Made by a program: the position numbers and the translations under genes
NCBI RefSeq assembly: GCF_001039355.2
Contig: NW_019775738.1
Location: forward strand, 1-57,729
Direction of reading: 5' to 3'
Source of the DNA: Lingula anatina
Lineage: Eukaryota; Brachiopoda; Lingulata; Lingulida; Lingulidae
Length of the DNA stretch: 57,729 bases
Shown here: positions 11,963 to 25,373 of the stretch, one piece after another
Numbering within the stretch: position 1 is the first letter of the stretch
Layout: every line of letters begins with the position of its first letter
The notes under the pieces: generated by a model
The model's database searches: none
What the model saw: only the letters and a program-made list of their open reading frames with translations
Told to the model about the DNA's origin: nothing

Positions 11963-12220
11963 TTAATGAAGTACACACAATGGACAATAGAAGTGTCACC
12001 CCTACTGAACCAATACTTTGGGGAGATTAATGACTGTGGAATGATATGCTCCTGGTATCATTTTATTAACCACAAATTTTACAAAAAAAAAAAAAAAATG
12101 TAGACCAGGCATTACAACTACTCAAGATATGCCTACTTTGATTATTGATTACTTGATTATTATTTGATTACTCTGATTCAGGGGGTGACACTTCTATTCT
12201 CCATTGTGTGTAACTTATCG
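11963..12220. mobile_element. MITE-like element with long imperfect inverted repeats
   Basis: The left arm reads ACACACAATGGACAATAGAA and continues GTGTCACCCC. The right arm, on the opposite strand, reads ACACACAATGGAGAATAGAA and continues GTGTCACCCC. The arms are about 40 bp and enclose about 180 bp with an A-run. Confidence 0.6.
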
Positions 12221-12612
12221 CTAATTGTTGTTTCTAATCGGCTGACTAATTAAACATTGATGTGAATGAGCTAGAAGCTCTTGTGTAAAGAACGTTATTG
12301 TCAGCCAAACTTTTTTACGCGTATTATGAATCAATTGATGTTTATGACATTGCCGAGTTTGACAGTTATGGACTGTAACCTATATGTGTATATTTACGGT
12401 ACGTTTCGAGTCAAAACGGCAAAATAACAGCCGAAGCTATGACATTCGTCAGAAGTCACGTAAATGAAAAAAAATTGTCTTGTATTTGGACAAAAATAGA
12501 GTCGCACCTTTACCGTGAATAAGCAAGTGATAGAGTCCGCCTTATTTTCAAGTGCACTGTATTGTTGTAAGGATTGAGTGTTTAACAGCACCCGTACAAG
12601 TTGCCTTTAGAC

Positions 12613-12850
12613 CAATTATAGACCCCATTCCCAGAGATTAGATCGCTCCAACTAGATCGACCTAACTCCCAGGGGGTTCACGCTAAATAGCTGTCAGCCG
12701 AGCGGGCACGAAAGTTAATTACCCCTTACAGCTTGTAGTAGGCGGGACGGGCATTTAAGCCGGATTATCTGACAGTAATCTAGTGAGACTCCCCACGGGG
12801 ATAGATCGATCTAAAATCTTAAGGAATGCGCCCTTAGTCTCTATAAATTG
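12613..12850. mobile_element. MITE-like element, family shared with 22085-22344
   Basis: The ends are imperfect inverted repeats with CCCATTCCCAGAG on the left and, reverse-complemented, GGGCGCATTCCTTAAG on the right. GATCGATCT words lie just inside both ends. A relative with GTTCCCATTCC ends lies in an intron of the second dipeptidase gene. Confidence 0.4.
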
Positions 12851-13102
12851 TTAGTGGAATCAAGTCAATTGACTTGTGTCTTTAGAACTCGCACTGAGCA
12901 GCGTAGAGGTCAGCATCGGCCGTATGAAGGACATGCGGCGGAAATTCCTCACCTATGTGCTTAATAAAAGTAGGGTATCTGTCAGTTTACGCGTAGCGTG
13001 CGATTTATATCAATACAGAAACTCTTGAGCTTTCAAGCACTTTGTAGATTTACATCAAGGAGATATCGATAGTACAAATAGCTATGTGCAAACTAACAAA
13101 GG

Positions 13103-13276
13103 CAGGCCCGTAGCCGGGGGGGGGGGGGGGTTCGGGGGGTTCGAAAGAACCTCCCCTTTTGCTGGGAAAAGGTCCACTCTGGGTAAAATTTGATCTAGGT
13201 ACATGAAGTTTTTATGGGAAAAGGTCCACTTTTTCAGAAAAAGAACCCCCCTTTTGAAATTGCTGGCTACGGGCCT
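13103..13276. mobile_element. MITE with CAGGCCCGTAGCC ends
   Basis: The ends are perfect inverted repeats, CAGGCCCGTAGCC and GGCTACGGGCCTG, enclosing about 150 bp with a long G-run and repeated GGGAAAAGGTCCAC. A second copy in opposite orientation is at 48625-48788. Confidence 0.75.
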
Positions 13277-13862
13277 GAAAGGTAGGCCTACGCACATAGA
13301 AAGACTTGACAAAATAGACAAAAAGAAGTATATATAGGTATATACAGCAACTAATACCATGTTTAACTTAAGTGACTTATTTATGGACATATACACGTAC
13401 ACATCACCTGACGTTAAAAGGCATTAAGGAATTATAGCAGCCAAATTTTGATTGTCGGCTAATGGCCTTATGGTGGTAAAGGTCACTGGCCCAAGGTTCC
13501 CTCTGTAAATTGTAAGCGCACAAGTGGGAACGTACAGACTGTGGAACATGTTCTTTGTGACTGTCCGAACACACCTGGCATGAGTGGGAGACCTAGCAAC
13601 TTGGCTTTATTTTAAGTCACAGCTTTATGGGCAAACAAATAGCGTGGCGATTTGTGTAGATGTTATTTTTGATCCAATTCCATTTTGACCTCTTGAAATG
13701 CTGATATATTGAAAAAGAAGAAATATGTGTCTAACCGTTTTTCTTCAAAATGAACGTTTCTGATCACGACTCGGAATAATAAAAATACAAATCTAGTTTT
13801 TTTCTCTGTCATCTTTTCAGCGTACCGGTACCCCCTGAACACAAAGGCTGGGATAAGCCACC

Positions 13863-16800
13863 ATGGACAAGTTTCATGACCTTCCTTTAACATCAATGTC
13901 CAGAAAGCGGATTGTGATAGGTGTGACCGTCGCAATCACGGTTGTGATGGTGGGCGTGGCAGTAGCGGTGCCAGTCGCACTGACACTCAATAGGAATTCT
14001 GACGTTACAACCGCGATGAGCTTGGCTGACCAAGTGTTGTCAGAAACACCGTTAGTGGACGGGTAGGTCCAATTTATTCATTATATAAACTTTCTGAAAG
14101 AAAAAAGAAACAGTATTTTCTTTATTTTCAAAATTATTTTAGTATAAAAACAGCTATCCAAAGTTTTATAAGGCCCATAAAACACTCAAGCAGTACGCAT
14201 TCCGTATACAAAAAGAATGACAACCAGTAATGCCGGGTTAAAACCAGCCTGTATTTAGATTAGAAGCCCCCATTGTGAGGTAAAAACAACGATGCTAGGC
14301 AGGATAGGAGGGGGTCTCCCTCTACCCTCTACCAGGACCACAGTTATTATTATGTGGACATTTTTCCTGAGCTGCAGTGCAGAGAATAACCGTGAAATTA
14401 ACCAGAGACATAGCTGTGAATATCTAGTGAAAAATCAATCTGTGGCGCTGTAGAGGGTAATGTCCCTCCGCAGTGGCTGGACTATTTGTTACTTAAATCT
14501 TGACTTGCTACTGTTGTTTAAGTGACATGTAATACATGGGTCAATGTTCTTCTATACAAATCTTCACCTTATTAATAATGCTCTATAAAATACCGTTTTC
14601 GTCGAAATGAATTGCTAAATCGACCTTAAGTATGTACAATTTTGTTATAAAAGACACAGAGACGTCTTTCTCATAAATATATTCTTTAGGCATTCACTTT
14701 ATTTATGTGTAACTTATTTTATATTTGATGTATAACTTGTGTATTTATCTACATATAACTTATATAAGTGTTTTTAATTCATCTGTTTTTTTTTTGGGGG
14801 GGGGTTGATGGTGGGTATCGTCATGTTATGTTTTATTAATTTTTAGGGGTGAGGGCTCAAGTCAGGAAGTTTGTCTTCTAGATTTTATTTATTTTCACAC
14901 GGCTTTAAAAAACTGATGAAAAGAGATTTCCATTTCAAGGCATAACGACCTAGCCTGGCAATACAGGAAAAACGTCCAAAACCACGTGGACAGCGTGAAT
15001 CTCGCGGAGTCGTTGATTGGCATATGGAACATCACTCATACAGATATACCACGCCTACATCAAGGGAAACTCGGCGCCCAGGTCAGTCATTGTTCTAAAT
15101 AATGTGCTTTCTATAATCTGTTTGCGTGTCTACGGGGCAATATGGTCTAAGGGTGTAACAATTTACAGGTATAGTGGTATTCTCTTAGAACTATCAATAC
15201 AGTGTTAGTATAATCTTTATGAGTCTCTGACATAACACCGCACACGTTTTTACAATGTGCAAATACAAACCCAGTTTCGTTACTAATAGATTAGATTTTA
15301 CAGGTAAATATATACTGCTACAAAAGCGTTTGTACTGTATACAAAATTCATCAGTTTAGAGACTATAATAAATATTTGGAAGCAAATTGGCTACATAGAA
15401 CGGTACACATATAACATTTTATTCACACACCTTTTAGCAATTTTATGAGGGCTCGTAGACGAACTTTTTTCGTTCTTGTTATCAGTTATGATTGAAAGCA
15501 ATATATGTATAATATATATGCCTAAATCGTTTGGTGAAATCAATTTGATTCTAATGTTTTTAATTTCATTATAATTAAAAAAAATATTTTACATATTTTT
15601 ACATCACAAAGAAATTTCAATTTAAAATGCTGATACCTTACTTTTCTTGTACATATCATTTCACCAGTTCTGGGCATGCTACGGTCCGTGTTCTGCCCAG
15701 TACAAAGACGCGGTCAGAGTGGCTCTGGACCAACTGGATACCATCAAACGATTTGTCTCCAAGTACCCGGATATCTTCCAGTTTGTCACCACAGCTCAAG
15801 GTACGCACGTGCAGTCAACTGCGTCGCAGCTGGATAAACAAAGTCCAAACAAAGTGAAAATTGTTTTATAACTTATACTTTTAGAAATTCTATAATGATG
15901 AAATGAGTTAAAGATATTTTCCCGTTTTATAGATGTTAATCTTGTGACATTAATTCACCCGAATATTCTCTAAAAATATTGTGACATATTTGACTAAAAG
16001 CCATTTATATTTGAATTCTTTGAATGATAGCCCTCCTGTGATAATATCTTAGGAATCGAAGACGCGTTCAAGGCCCATAAAATTGGCAGTTTGGTTGGTT
16101 TAGAAGGGGGTCATATGATCGACAGTAGCTTTGCAACCTTGAGAATGTTTTATGACCTTGGCGTCCGCTATATGACCTTGACCCACAGCTGTCATACACC
16201 ATGGTGGGTTTTTATCGTAAATCAAGTTGATAAGAGGAACAATGAACTGCTATATGTTCATACTGTGCGTTTACTGTCACCAAGAGCACCAATTCAGAGA
16301 TGCTGGTTAGGAGAATTGATGTTTTTCAATATTTTCAATGCAATTTGAGCATACATGTAGTTTCACGATATACATTATACCGTTCCATTTTACATTTATT
16401 AAATTGCTTAATCGGCACATTTTATGATCAAGTAGAGATGCTGTATCGATCAATATCTAAAGATGTTTTAACATAATGCACAAGTACCTGCCTTATAAAT
16501 AAACATTTAATCATTTTTCACATCGTCTAACTTCGTTGCAGGGCGGATAATTGGAAATCAGACTGGCCCATTGACAATGGTAATTATGAACCTCCAAGAA
16601 GCAATGGACTCTCAGTATGGGGAAAGGTAGACTTCGATGTTTATAACCATTCTCTTTCTACCCAGTTTCTGTCGCTGAGTTTGATTATTTTGATGGGTCC
16701 CTTTTCTAAAGTCAGTAATTAGAATAAACACTTTTCAATTTAATATTGTTACTATTATTATCAGTAGTAGTAGTAGTGGTAGCAGCGGTAGTAGTGACTG

Positions 16801-18536
16801 TGCTGTAGTAGTATTTTTAACATTGCTTTTAAAATGTTATTCCATCTTTCTATTCACATATTCTTTTTCTATTGGCCACACTTCTATCATTTGTTCTTTA
16901 TCAGAAAGTAATCAAGGAAATGAACCGGTTGGGTATGCTGGTAGATCTGTCGCACGTGTCAAAGAAGACGATGACGGACGCTCTCAGTGTTACTAAAGCA
17001 CCTGTGATATACAGTCACTCTTCGGCCTATGCTGTGTGCAACCATCCGCGCAACGTACAGGACGACGTGTTGCTGAAAGTGGTGAAGTGCATTACTCACT
17101 TTAAGTTATGAGTGTGGTTGTTGAGACAGAGGTGGGAGTGTGGTAGTGAATTATTGTTGTTGAGACAAAGTTGCGAATGCTGAGAAAGACAAGTCAAATG
17201 GTGAGTGCTATGGTCGAGAGTTGAAAGTGTTTTAGCGAAGGAAGACGACGACAACTAATTGCAAACCGCTGCGTTCATGTGATTCTGTAAAAACAATGCA
17301 AAATGGTTCTAGCTATTTATTTTGTACTTTAAGTTACATATGCAGCCTTGCACCTCATGCTATATTCTGCACTTTTTTTTAGAAAGAGAACAAAGGCGTT
17401 GTCATGGTGAATTTCTACAGTGATTATATCAACTGCTTTCCAAGTAATCAAACCAACGCCACTCTTCAGCAGGTGGTAGGTAGGCTAACGTGGTTGATCA
17501 TCATTATTATTTTAATATTATCTAAGGCTGTAGAACATTTATACTATTCAGTTATGTAAAAAATCTTAGACTGTTCAATTAAGTTATAAACTTATCTTAT
17601 TGTTTGCTCTTGAATTGGCATTTATTTCTTTCAATTGTTAAATTATTTTAGTTTCATTTAAAAAGCAAATTTGCATTCAAGCAATTTATGTAAAGCATCC
17701 GAAGATGTGCAGCTTATATTATATTATATTATATTATATTATATTATCAGATCATATAAACCATATAAAGAACATTTCCGGAGAGGATTCCGTCGGTATC
17801 GGTGGAGACTACGATGGTGTCACACGGTGAGTTTTAACTATTAAAATACCAGTCAGGACTTTCCAAATAATTTACATACTTCTATATCCCTGAATCTTTT
17901 TTCCATTTTCACAAAGTCGAATGAGTTAATAAATACCAAAGTTCTCTATTTGCATGTTTTCAAACCATCAGTACGTGTACTGGTAAAGAAGGCGCGATAT
18001 GACATATATAATTGAGTGACCGTGTTTTCATTCAAAATGATTGTATTTCATATCATAAAACTATTCATTATTTTATTTACACTTAATACATATATTTATT
18101 TGTTAATCTATTATTTGATATCACCAGGTTACCAATAGGACTAGAGGACGTGTCTAAGTACCCGGCCCTGTTCACTGCTCTGGCTGAAGACGGCTGGACG
18201 GAGTCCCAGCTGAAAAAATTGGCGGGAGAGAACCTGCTCAGGGCGTTCAGGAGAGCCGAGGAGGTGGGTGCCTTGTACCCTGATGTACATGTGTGTATAT
18301 GTGCCTGTTTGTTGTGTGTCTGTGTGAGTGTGTGTGTGTGTGTGTCGGGGAGTGTCTGGTTGTGGATGTGTTTGTGGATGTTTGTTTGTGTGTAAGCAGT
18401 AGTCCCCAGTTCATTTATTTTTCACATTTGATCTGTGCAGGTAAGACGGGAGATGAAGGGGGTTCATCCACTGGACGACCTCATCCCTGACAGCGATCTA
18501 GGCAACACCACCGTACCTTGTCGACCAGATTTCTAG
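13863..18536 (+). CDS. Membrane dipeptidase (peptidase family M19), gene 1
   Basis: Ten exons join in frame to 430 residues: 13863-14062, 14940-15081, 15668-15800, 16053-16203, 16542-16626, 16905-17081, 17383-17479, 17751-17826, 18128-18263 and 18441-18536. The start ATG sits in a near-ideal context (GCCACCATGG). The family hydrolyses dipeptides, and in vertebrates also cystinyl-bis-glycine and leukotriene D4, with two zinc ions outside the cell. Expected zinc ligands are present: His68 and Asp70 (HNDLAW), Glu176 (LEGGHM), His254 (DLSHVS) and His275 (SHSSAY). The acidic active-site segment GGDYDG is at 347-351. Residues 17-42 form one hydrophobic segment after Arg-Lys-Arg, which predicts an N-terminal anchor with an outside catalytic domain (type II). 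The C-terminus ends PCRPDF with no hydrophobic GPI signal, unlike vertebrate DPEP proteins. Its tandem paralogue follows 2.1 kb downstream on the same strand. Confidence 0.96.
17713..17748. repeat. (TATAT)n pentanucleotide repeat next to an acceptor
   Basis: Pure pentamer run directly before the AG acceptor of exon 8 of dipeptidase gene 1. It replaces the usual pyrimidine tract. Confidence 0.8.
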
Positions 18537-18911
18537 ATCACATGACCGTCATGTGACCAAGGATTCGGATGACTTTTCTGTTCACTATACAGCACTTGCG
18601 AACAGGTGTCATTAGTTTGGACATTTAGTTTTTTATTATGTACATATATATCGAATGCATAAAAAAGACAAATAAGACAGTATAACTATTAGTGTACATG
18701 TATGTGATAGATTGTTGTAGAATTCTAAACACTTGCAATTAACAAGAATGTGTCTTTGTCGTGTTATTCTAAACTCTTCATATTGTAATGTCACGAAATA
18801 CAGTTATTCACAAGGAATCCAGTTCTGTCCAGTTAACACCAGATGAAGTAAGCTAATGTTTATTTATATGTCACCGGTTGTCATTTGTGACAAAAATATG
18901 TAACTATGGAT

Positions 18912-18917
18912 AATAAA
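18912..18917 (+). terminator. Possible poly(A) signal of dipeptidase gene 1
   Basis: AATAAA about 375 bases after the stop codon. A second one lies near 18945. Placement is by consensus only. Confidence 0.4.
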
Positions 18918-20099
18918 ACAATGAATTGAATTCCTTTAAATGAATAAAAGATACATATATTGATAAGTCAAAAGTTAAAAGGTTTTCAATTGTGTAATGA
19001 ATAAATGGATTAATTAACTGGCATACTGATTAATGAGTGATTGATTCCATAAATATTTGAATGAATTTGTAATAAATACATGTAGTTGGAATTCATAATT
19101 ATTTATAAAACTTTAATCGTATGGATCGACAGATTGGCTTTAAAGACAATTTTTGCAACGTCCGTACATTGCTCGTAAATCCCTTTTCGTGCCGTACCAA
19201 ATCAGACATATCGTACAGATTCACGGCCTCCGTTGTCCTACGATTTTGTAAAGCTAAAATTTTCGAGAATATTTTGAAACGGTAAGCCCATACGCCGTAG
19301 CATTCATGTAGATGGCAATGCACTGTTCTCGTACTGGTATTGCTCTGTCGACTTGCGGCGATCGTGTTAATGGCTAACAGTGGTCTCTCCTTTGCAGGTT
19401 TAGTAAATGCATTTTAACTCATTATAATTCACTTGCATGAATTTGAAATTGTGCTTTTCCTTATTCTGACCACATGGCCTGCACGTATCGGTATCAAGGA
19501 AGCCGCACGGAAGGCGCATGGCAACTGCACTAGTACACTGAAACTAAAAGGGTTCCGTACGATCACTTTTCAACCGAAAAAAAAAACTAGATTTTCCCGT
19601 CGGAGAAATTGCACGGCAACCTCATTATATACTCGGTGAAGCCCATAGCTATTTACGACGCCAAGCAATTGCACGAAAAATACGTATACAATTCCATCCT
19701 ATGGCACCTGTATCTTAAATTTAATCAAGGCTCCCTCATCCTGCTGGTATCAGTAGATAGTTGAAATTTCTTTTTCTGCAAATGAGAGCACGCTTGATAC
19801 AGATTTCCCCAGCCGTCTCAGATAACCTAATATCTAGGTCCCGATATACTATTGACAAACAAGCTCCCGCGGACGCGTTAAGTGTCACCTTTGTACCACA
19901 ATACGAGTGCTTCCTGTGTACAGTGGACAATGGACACCCTGCCAGAGACTTCACCAGGGTAAATTTACTCTGATATTTTGGGGTTGGAAAGGTAAGACGG
20001 TAGGGCGGTAAGCTACATGTAGTTGGTGTAAGAGTGTACTCTCGGTATATGGAATGATTCCAAAAGAGGCACTGAACCTCCCTCCCTTCCTCCCTCCCT

Positions 20100-20148
<49 letters not shown>

Positions 20149-20159
20149 GTGTGTGTCAC

Positions 20160-20201
<42 letters not shown>

Positions 20202-20282
20202 TGTGTGTGCAAGTGCTTGATATTTGCATCGATTCGACTTTTTAAGTGTATGTGTGTGTGTCTGTGTCTTTGCTTGCATGTA

Positions 20283-20318
<36 letters not shown>

Positions 20319-20343
20319 GTGTGTGTGAGAGAGAGAGAGAGAG
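20100..20343. repeat. Compound microsatellite (CT)n/(GT)n/(GA)n
   Basis: A C-run, then CT, GT, a short unique part, GT again and GA. All long open frames here are His/Thr, Leu/Ser or Cys/Val low-complexity artefacts. Confidence 0.95.
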
Positions 20344-20667
20344 ATACATAGCACTGTGGTCCGTGGTGGGTCAGGTAAACTGTCAGTACCCATAGCAATT
20401 CATATGAGAAAACGATCTTACCGGTATATATTTTTCAAAGTCAATTAATTTAAAATAAAATCCAAAACAATTATACGTATGATAAATACATTAGCATTGA
20501 CCCCTAGTATGTATAGACTCCAATTATGCAAGTGTTAACTCAGTATATAATGAGAGAGGCGATTTCATCATGGAAGTGAGTCTGTCTTCACCCTTAATTT
20601 TGATATTCAATTAATTTTTTTACCATTATGTTATTCAGGTCTTTTCCATTCTTTTGGTGCCAGCAAT

Positions 20668-20944
20668 ATGTCCTCATACGACAGTATGGAGCCTCTCCTG
20701 GGTAGACGACGAAAATCAGGGGTTTGTGGTAGAAAATGTCTAATAGCAGGAATCACTGGAACGGTAGTAGTATTAGCTGCCGTGGCGGTGGTAGTCACGC
20801 TGAGATTCACGACAGACAGCTCTCCTCAAGCGTTGGCTACAAAGGTCCTAGAGGGAACGCCGCTTATTGATGGGTAAAATTATATATGTTTCTTCCTACG
20901 ATGTGATTTCATGTAACTTTTTTTTTCGGTGTCCACTCTCTCTT

Positions 20945-21029
<85 letters not shown>

Positions 21030-21196
21030 ACCGAAAAGAAATAAGTTGAAATTCGCTGTTCAAAATTCACGACAGACCACTCTCCCCAAGCGATGGTACA
21101 AAGGTGCTAGAGGGAACGCCACTTATTGATGGGTAAAATTATATATGTTTCTTCCTACGATATGATTTCATGTAACTTATTTCTTTTCGGTGTCCA

Positions 21197-21274
<78 letters not shown>

Positions 21275-23059
21275 TTTCACTTGAAATTCATTGGGATTAA
21301 TTCCTTGATGTCAACGTGTCCTTTCTTTCCAGACATAACGACCTGGCCTACAGATTCAGGAGTAATGTCATGAACCACGTTGACAGCGTGAACCTCAGGG
21401 AGAGTCTGATTGGTGTGTGGAATGAGACACAGACAGACATACCGCGGTTAAGAGCAGGGAGGCTCGGGGCACAGGTAATCTATGAAGGAGACAGGGGGTC
21501 CCAAATATGTTCTTACACCTCTTCACCCACCTCAAGCATCTTGCATGTATGTATGTATGTCAAAATTAGGAGCTTAACCGCCAAATTTGCAATTCACAGA
21601 AATTTTAAAAGGTCGATTTCGTTGTTCCCAGAACAAATTTTGCTAATCTTGATATTTTTACACTCCGTAGTGACAAAACCTCATTTCAGTATGTCAACTA
21701 ACTTTGTTGTGTCTTTTGTTAAATGCTCTGAGAGACCAAAAGACCGCCAAGTCGTCTTAACATACTAGTAGTCGGCTATATGATCTTTTCAGTCTTAGAT
21801 GCAGACATCTAAACCTACAATTATACATATCTAGTGAAACATGTCTCGTTTTCATAGTTCTGGTCGTGTTATGGCTCCTGTTCCGCTCAGTACAGAGACG
21901 CCACTAGGGTAGCCCTGGACCAGTTGGACACAATTATGAGATTCGTGGAAAAGTACCCGGATACTTTCCACTTCGCCACCACTGCTCAAGGTAGGCGCCA
22001 TTTTATAATCAATTTTGACTTTCTAATCAGTTATTTTTGCTGTCTGTATGTAATAACTTTTCGGTTCGTCACAACTCATGTTACAATGGTAGACTGGGTT
22101 CCCATTCCTATTATCGATGTAACAGGATCGATCCATCTCCAAGTGGTTTCTAGCTAAATTGCCTTCACCTTAAGAGACTTAGATGTCTGGCACACCTACG
22201 GCAACTGTTAAACGACAATTAATTACCCCCTAGCAGCTTCAGTCATCTAAGCCGTTTAAGTTGATTGCAACTTATCGACAATCCCGTTGGAGATAGATCG
22301 ATCAATAGTTAGTACGATAGGGTCTGGGAATGGTCCCTAAGCGCAATTTATTTATTTGTGTTTATTTTCCAAAGGGCTCAATTCTAAGAATTCTGTCGTC
22401 TCTAACTGGCGGTCTATACAGACATGGCGCCCTTTTGATGTAAACGTTTATGAGTCATGGATGATTTTCAAACTTTTTTAGTGAATATTGGACCTGTTAT
22501 CAGCTCTTGAGGATTATAAACTGCTTTGGGCCTTCTTGTCATGGAAACAAAGTCTTACAGTGTATGTCTTGCTATTGATAGCACGTTTTTGTTTATGTAT
22601 ATTATCAAGCCTGATATTTTATGTACATATGTAAACATCGCTTATCTTAAAAATATACATGTAAGCTTGCATGGTCGCGGCCTACTATAGACATACTGCT
22701 ATCTACCTCTTCATTTTGCAAATCCAATTTTTAAGGTCATAAAGCTAAGACTTAACTTCCACTCAACAAGTCTTTGTTGAAATGGGCCCTTGTTTTTTCA
22801 GCCCTGTCTGCACTGATACTGCCATACACCGTATGTGGTGCTCGTAATGGCGGACCGTTTAATTTTTCAGACCTTCAATATTACTTATTTTAAAACATAA
22901 GCTGCTCAGCTTTTCTGTCTCGATAAAAGTTAAGTATCAGATTTCAAGGCAGGGGAAGTGATTCTGGCGTCTGGGCGACCTGTCAAAATAGCACTTAAGT
23001 TAATGACAAATTAAAGCGCCTGAAAGTGCACAGATAAATTACTCAATTAATATATCACT

Positions 23060-23112
<53 letters not shown>

Positions 23113-25328
23113 TATTAAACTACATTGAAATCAATATAATTAACAATAAAACTTTCCACAACAGGTATAGAAGATGCATTTAGTGCTGGCAAAATCGGCA
23201 GTCTGATTGGTCTAGAGGGTGGTCACATGATCGACAGTAGCCTAGCAACCCTTCGAGTATTTTACCGCCTTGGGGTCCGGTATATGACTCTAACCCACAG
23301 TTGTCATACTCCATGGTAAATATATGTCTGTGAACAAGAAAATCAACATGGACGGGAGCTGTTGTTTTAATGAATTAAAATATATATAAATCCGTGCACT
23401 TTGACTGGGTATCATTACGGCAATTATCTTCAATGTTACAGGTAAAAACCATCAGTTTTTAAAAATGTTTTAACCTATTTAAAAACATTTTCAGTTATCT
23501 ATAAACATGACAGAACAGTCCTAACCAGTAGTAGTTCAAATAGCCTAGACGTCAGAACAGAAGCCTTGAAATTCTAGGATTACGACAGATGTCAGTTTTA
23601 GTGTGTATGGGGGTACCATGCCCATGTTTTGATGGTTCTTAATTCTCAGTTAGATAACAAGCCAATTATAATTTCATCGATGAATGTAGTTTTTTTTAAA
23701 TTGCAAACGTATTAAAAGTTATTTATTTCTCTGCACTGTGGTCACTGTTTACAGGGCGGACAATTGGAAGTCGGACTGGCCGCTAGCTAACCCTCAGTAT
23801 GACCCTCCGGTCAACAATGGACTGTCTGAGTGGGGACAGGTAAGAACGCAGCTCCAGCAGACGATCATTTTAACTTCGCAAAACTTTGGTGCCACATTAG
23901 TTAATCAAGATTAGTAGAGTTGAGATAACATGCATGATTCTCTTTCCGGACTCCCATTGCCAATAGATGCTTGTTTATTTGTTTGATATTAAATATTTAA
24001 TTTATCCTTATTTTGAATGAGATTTTTTTTTATTTTGTAAGTATTTCAGACATCTTTCAGAGTATACCTTTTTCAGTCTTGTTATACTATCAAAATTATA
24101 CGTGAATTTTTAACTTCTGAGTAATTCTAAACATTTTGGGTGTTCTGTTTATAAACTTTATAAAATGTCTCGGCCGAATTCCAAATCTCTTTCATTTCTA
24201 TATCCAGACTATTGTCTTAGAGATGAACCGGTTGGGTATGCTGGTAGATTTATCACACGTTTCCAAGGCCACCATGTTGGATGCACTCAATGTCACCCAG
24301 GCACCCGTGATATTTAGCCACTCTTCAGCGTACGCGGTGTGTCACCATCCGCGGAATGTCCAGGATGACGTGTTGCTGAAGCTGGTGAGTGCGATAGAGA
24401 AGAGAGAAGCTTGTGATTGCGGTAGAGAAGACAGAGGAATGTGACAACGGATTGATGTGATAAAAAGCGGCGAGTGTGTTAGTTTTAACTTTTAATTTTT
24501 TAAAAGACGGGCGAGAAAACCGAGGGCAACGTGGCAGCGAAGACAAAATAGGTATATGTGTATGCATGCGTGTCGTAGCAATTTGCATTTGCAGGTAGAA
24601 CAACTTTTGGAATGTTTTTTAAATCAGTGTTGTTCATAGATACTTTTTACTTGATAAGCATAAGTATTCAAAACAAGTTTTTACAATGGCACTTTTTTTG
24701 TTATCATAAATATTATTGCCGCTTCATGTATATCAGTAGTAATATCCTATACTAGTACTCCGTATGGACCCAGCTTCCGAAACGTCGCCGATTTAGTCAC
24801 GTTTCATGGAATGTATACTATTTTTGGCACATAAAACAGCTATATCATAAATAACAAGTTTTTCAAAACTGTTTCTCTCCAGAAAGAGAATAACGGCCTC
24901 ATCATGGTGAATTTTTACAACGAATATGGCAACTGTTTTCCTAACAACCAATCCACTGCCACCTTACAACAGGTCGTAGGTAAGAAGAAATAACCTTCAC
25001 TCCAGTGACTTAGTATCGAATTTTCTTGCTTGTATTCGTAATAGTAGCAAATTGTTGGCGACAGGCACTTAAGAAACGGATTTTGCCCTTGTCTGCGATA
25101 GTTTTTCTTTCATACAAAAAGCCATCTTCACTCCGTCAATTATTCAAACATGGTTATCTATTTTAATACACAGTGTGGTCTAAATTCATTTTTAGGTTAG
25201 GTCTTACGCATAGCATTTACTGAATATTTCTCTTCCAGACCACATGAATTATATCAAAGACTTGATCGGAGAAGACCATGTTGGTATAGGCGCTGATTAC
25301 GATGGGGCAAGCGGGTATTTGATCTCCA

Positions 25329-25373
<45 letters not shown>

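Larger units (their letters stand above)
9682..13862. other. Intergenic, repeats but no gene recognised
   Basis: AT-rich, with TAGGCCTA words. It contains three MITE-like elements listed separately and the partial MITE at 10571. Short open frames here show no family motif. The segment just before 13863 holds a pyrimidine-rich acceptor-like site (TCATCTTTTCAG, near 13820) that may end a 5' UTR intron of the dipeptidase. Confidence 0.4.
18537..20667. other. Spacer between the two dipeptidase genes
   Basis: 3' UTR and intergenic DNA with no coding exon recognised. A compound microsatellite, (CT)n-(GT)n-(GA)n, occupies about 20100-20343 and is listed separately. Confidence 0.5.

Noticed and set aside
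12861-12876. Perfect palindrome CAAGTCAATTGACTTG
   Set aside because: Single 16-bp palindrome without context; expected occasionally by chance in 58 kb.
19951-20398. Several open frames rich in His-Thr, Leu-Ser or Cys-Val
   Set aside because: Translations of (CT)n, (GT)n and (GA)n microsatellites on both strands.
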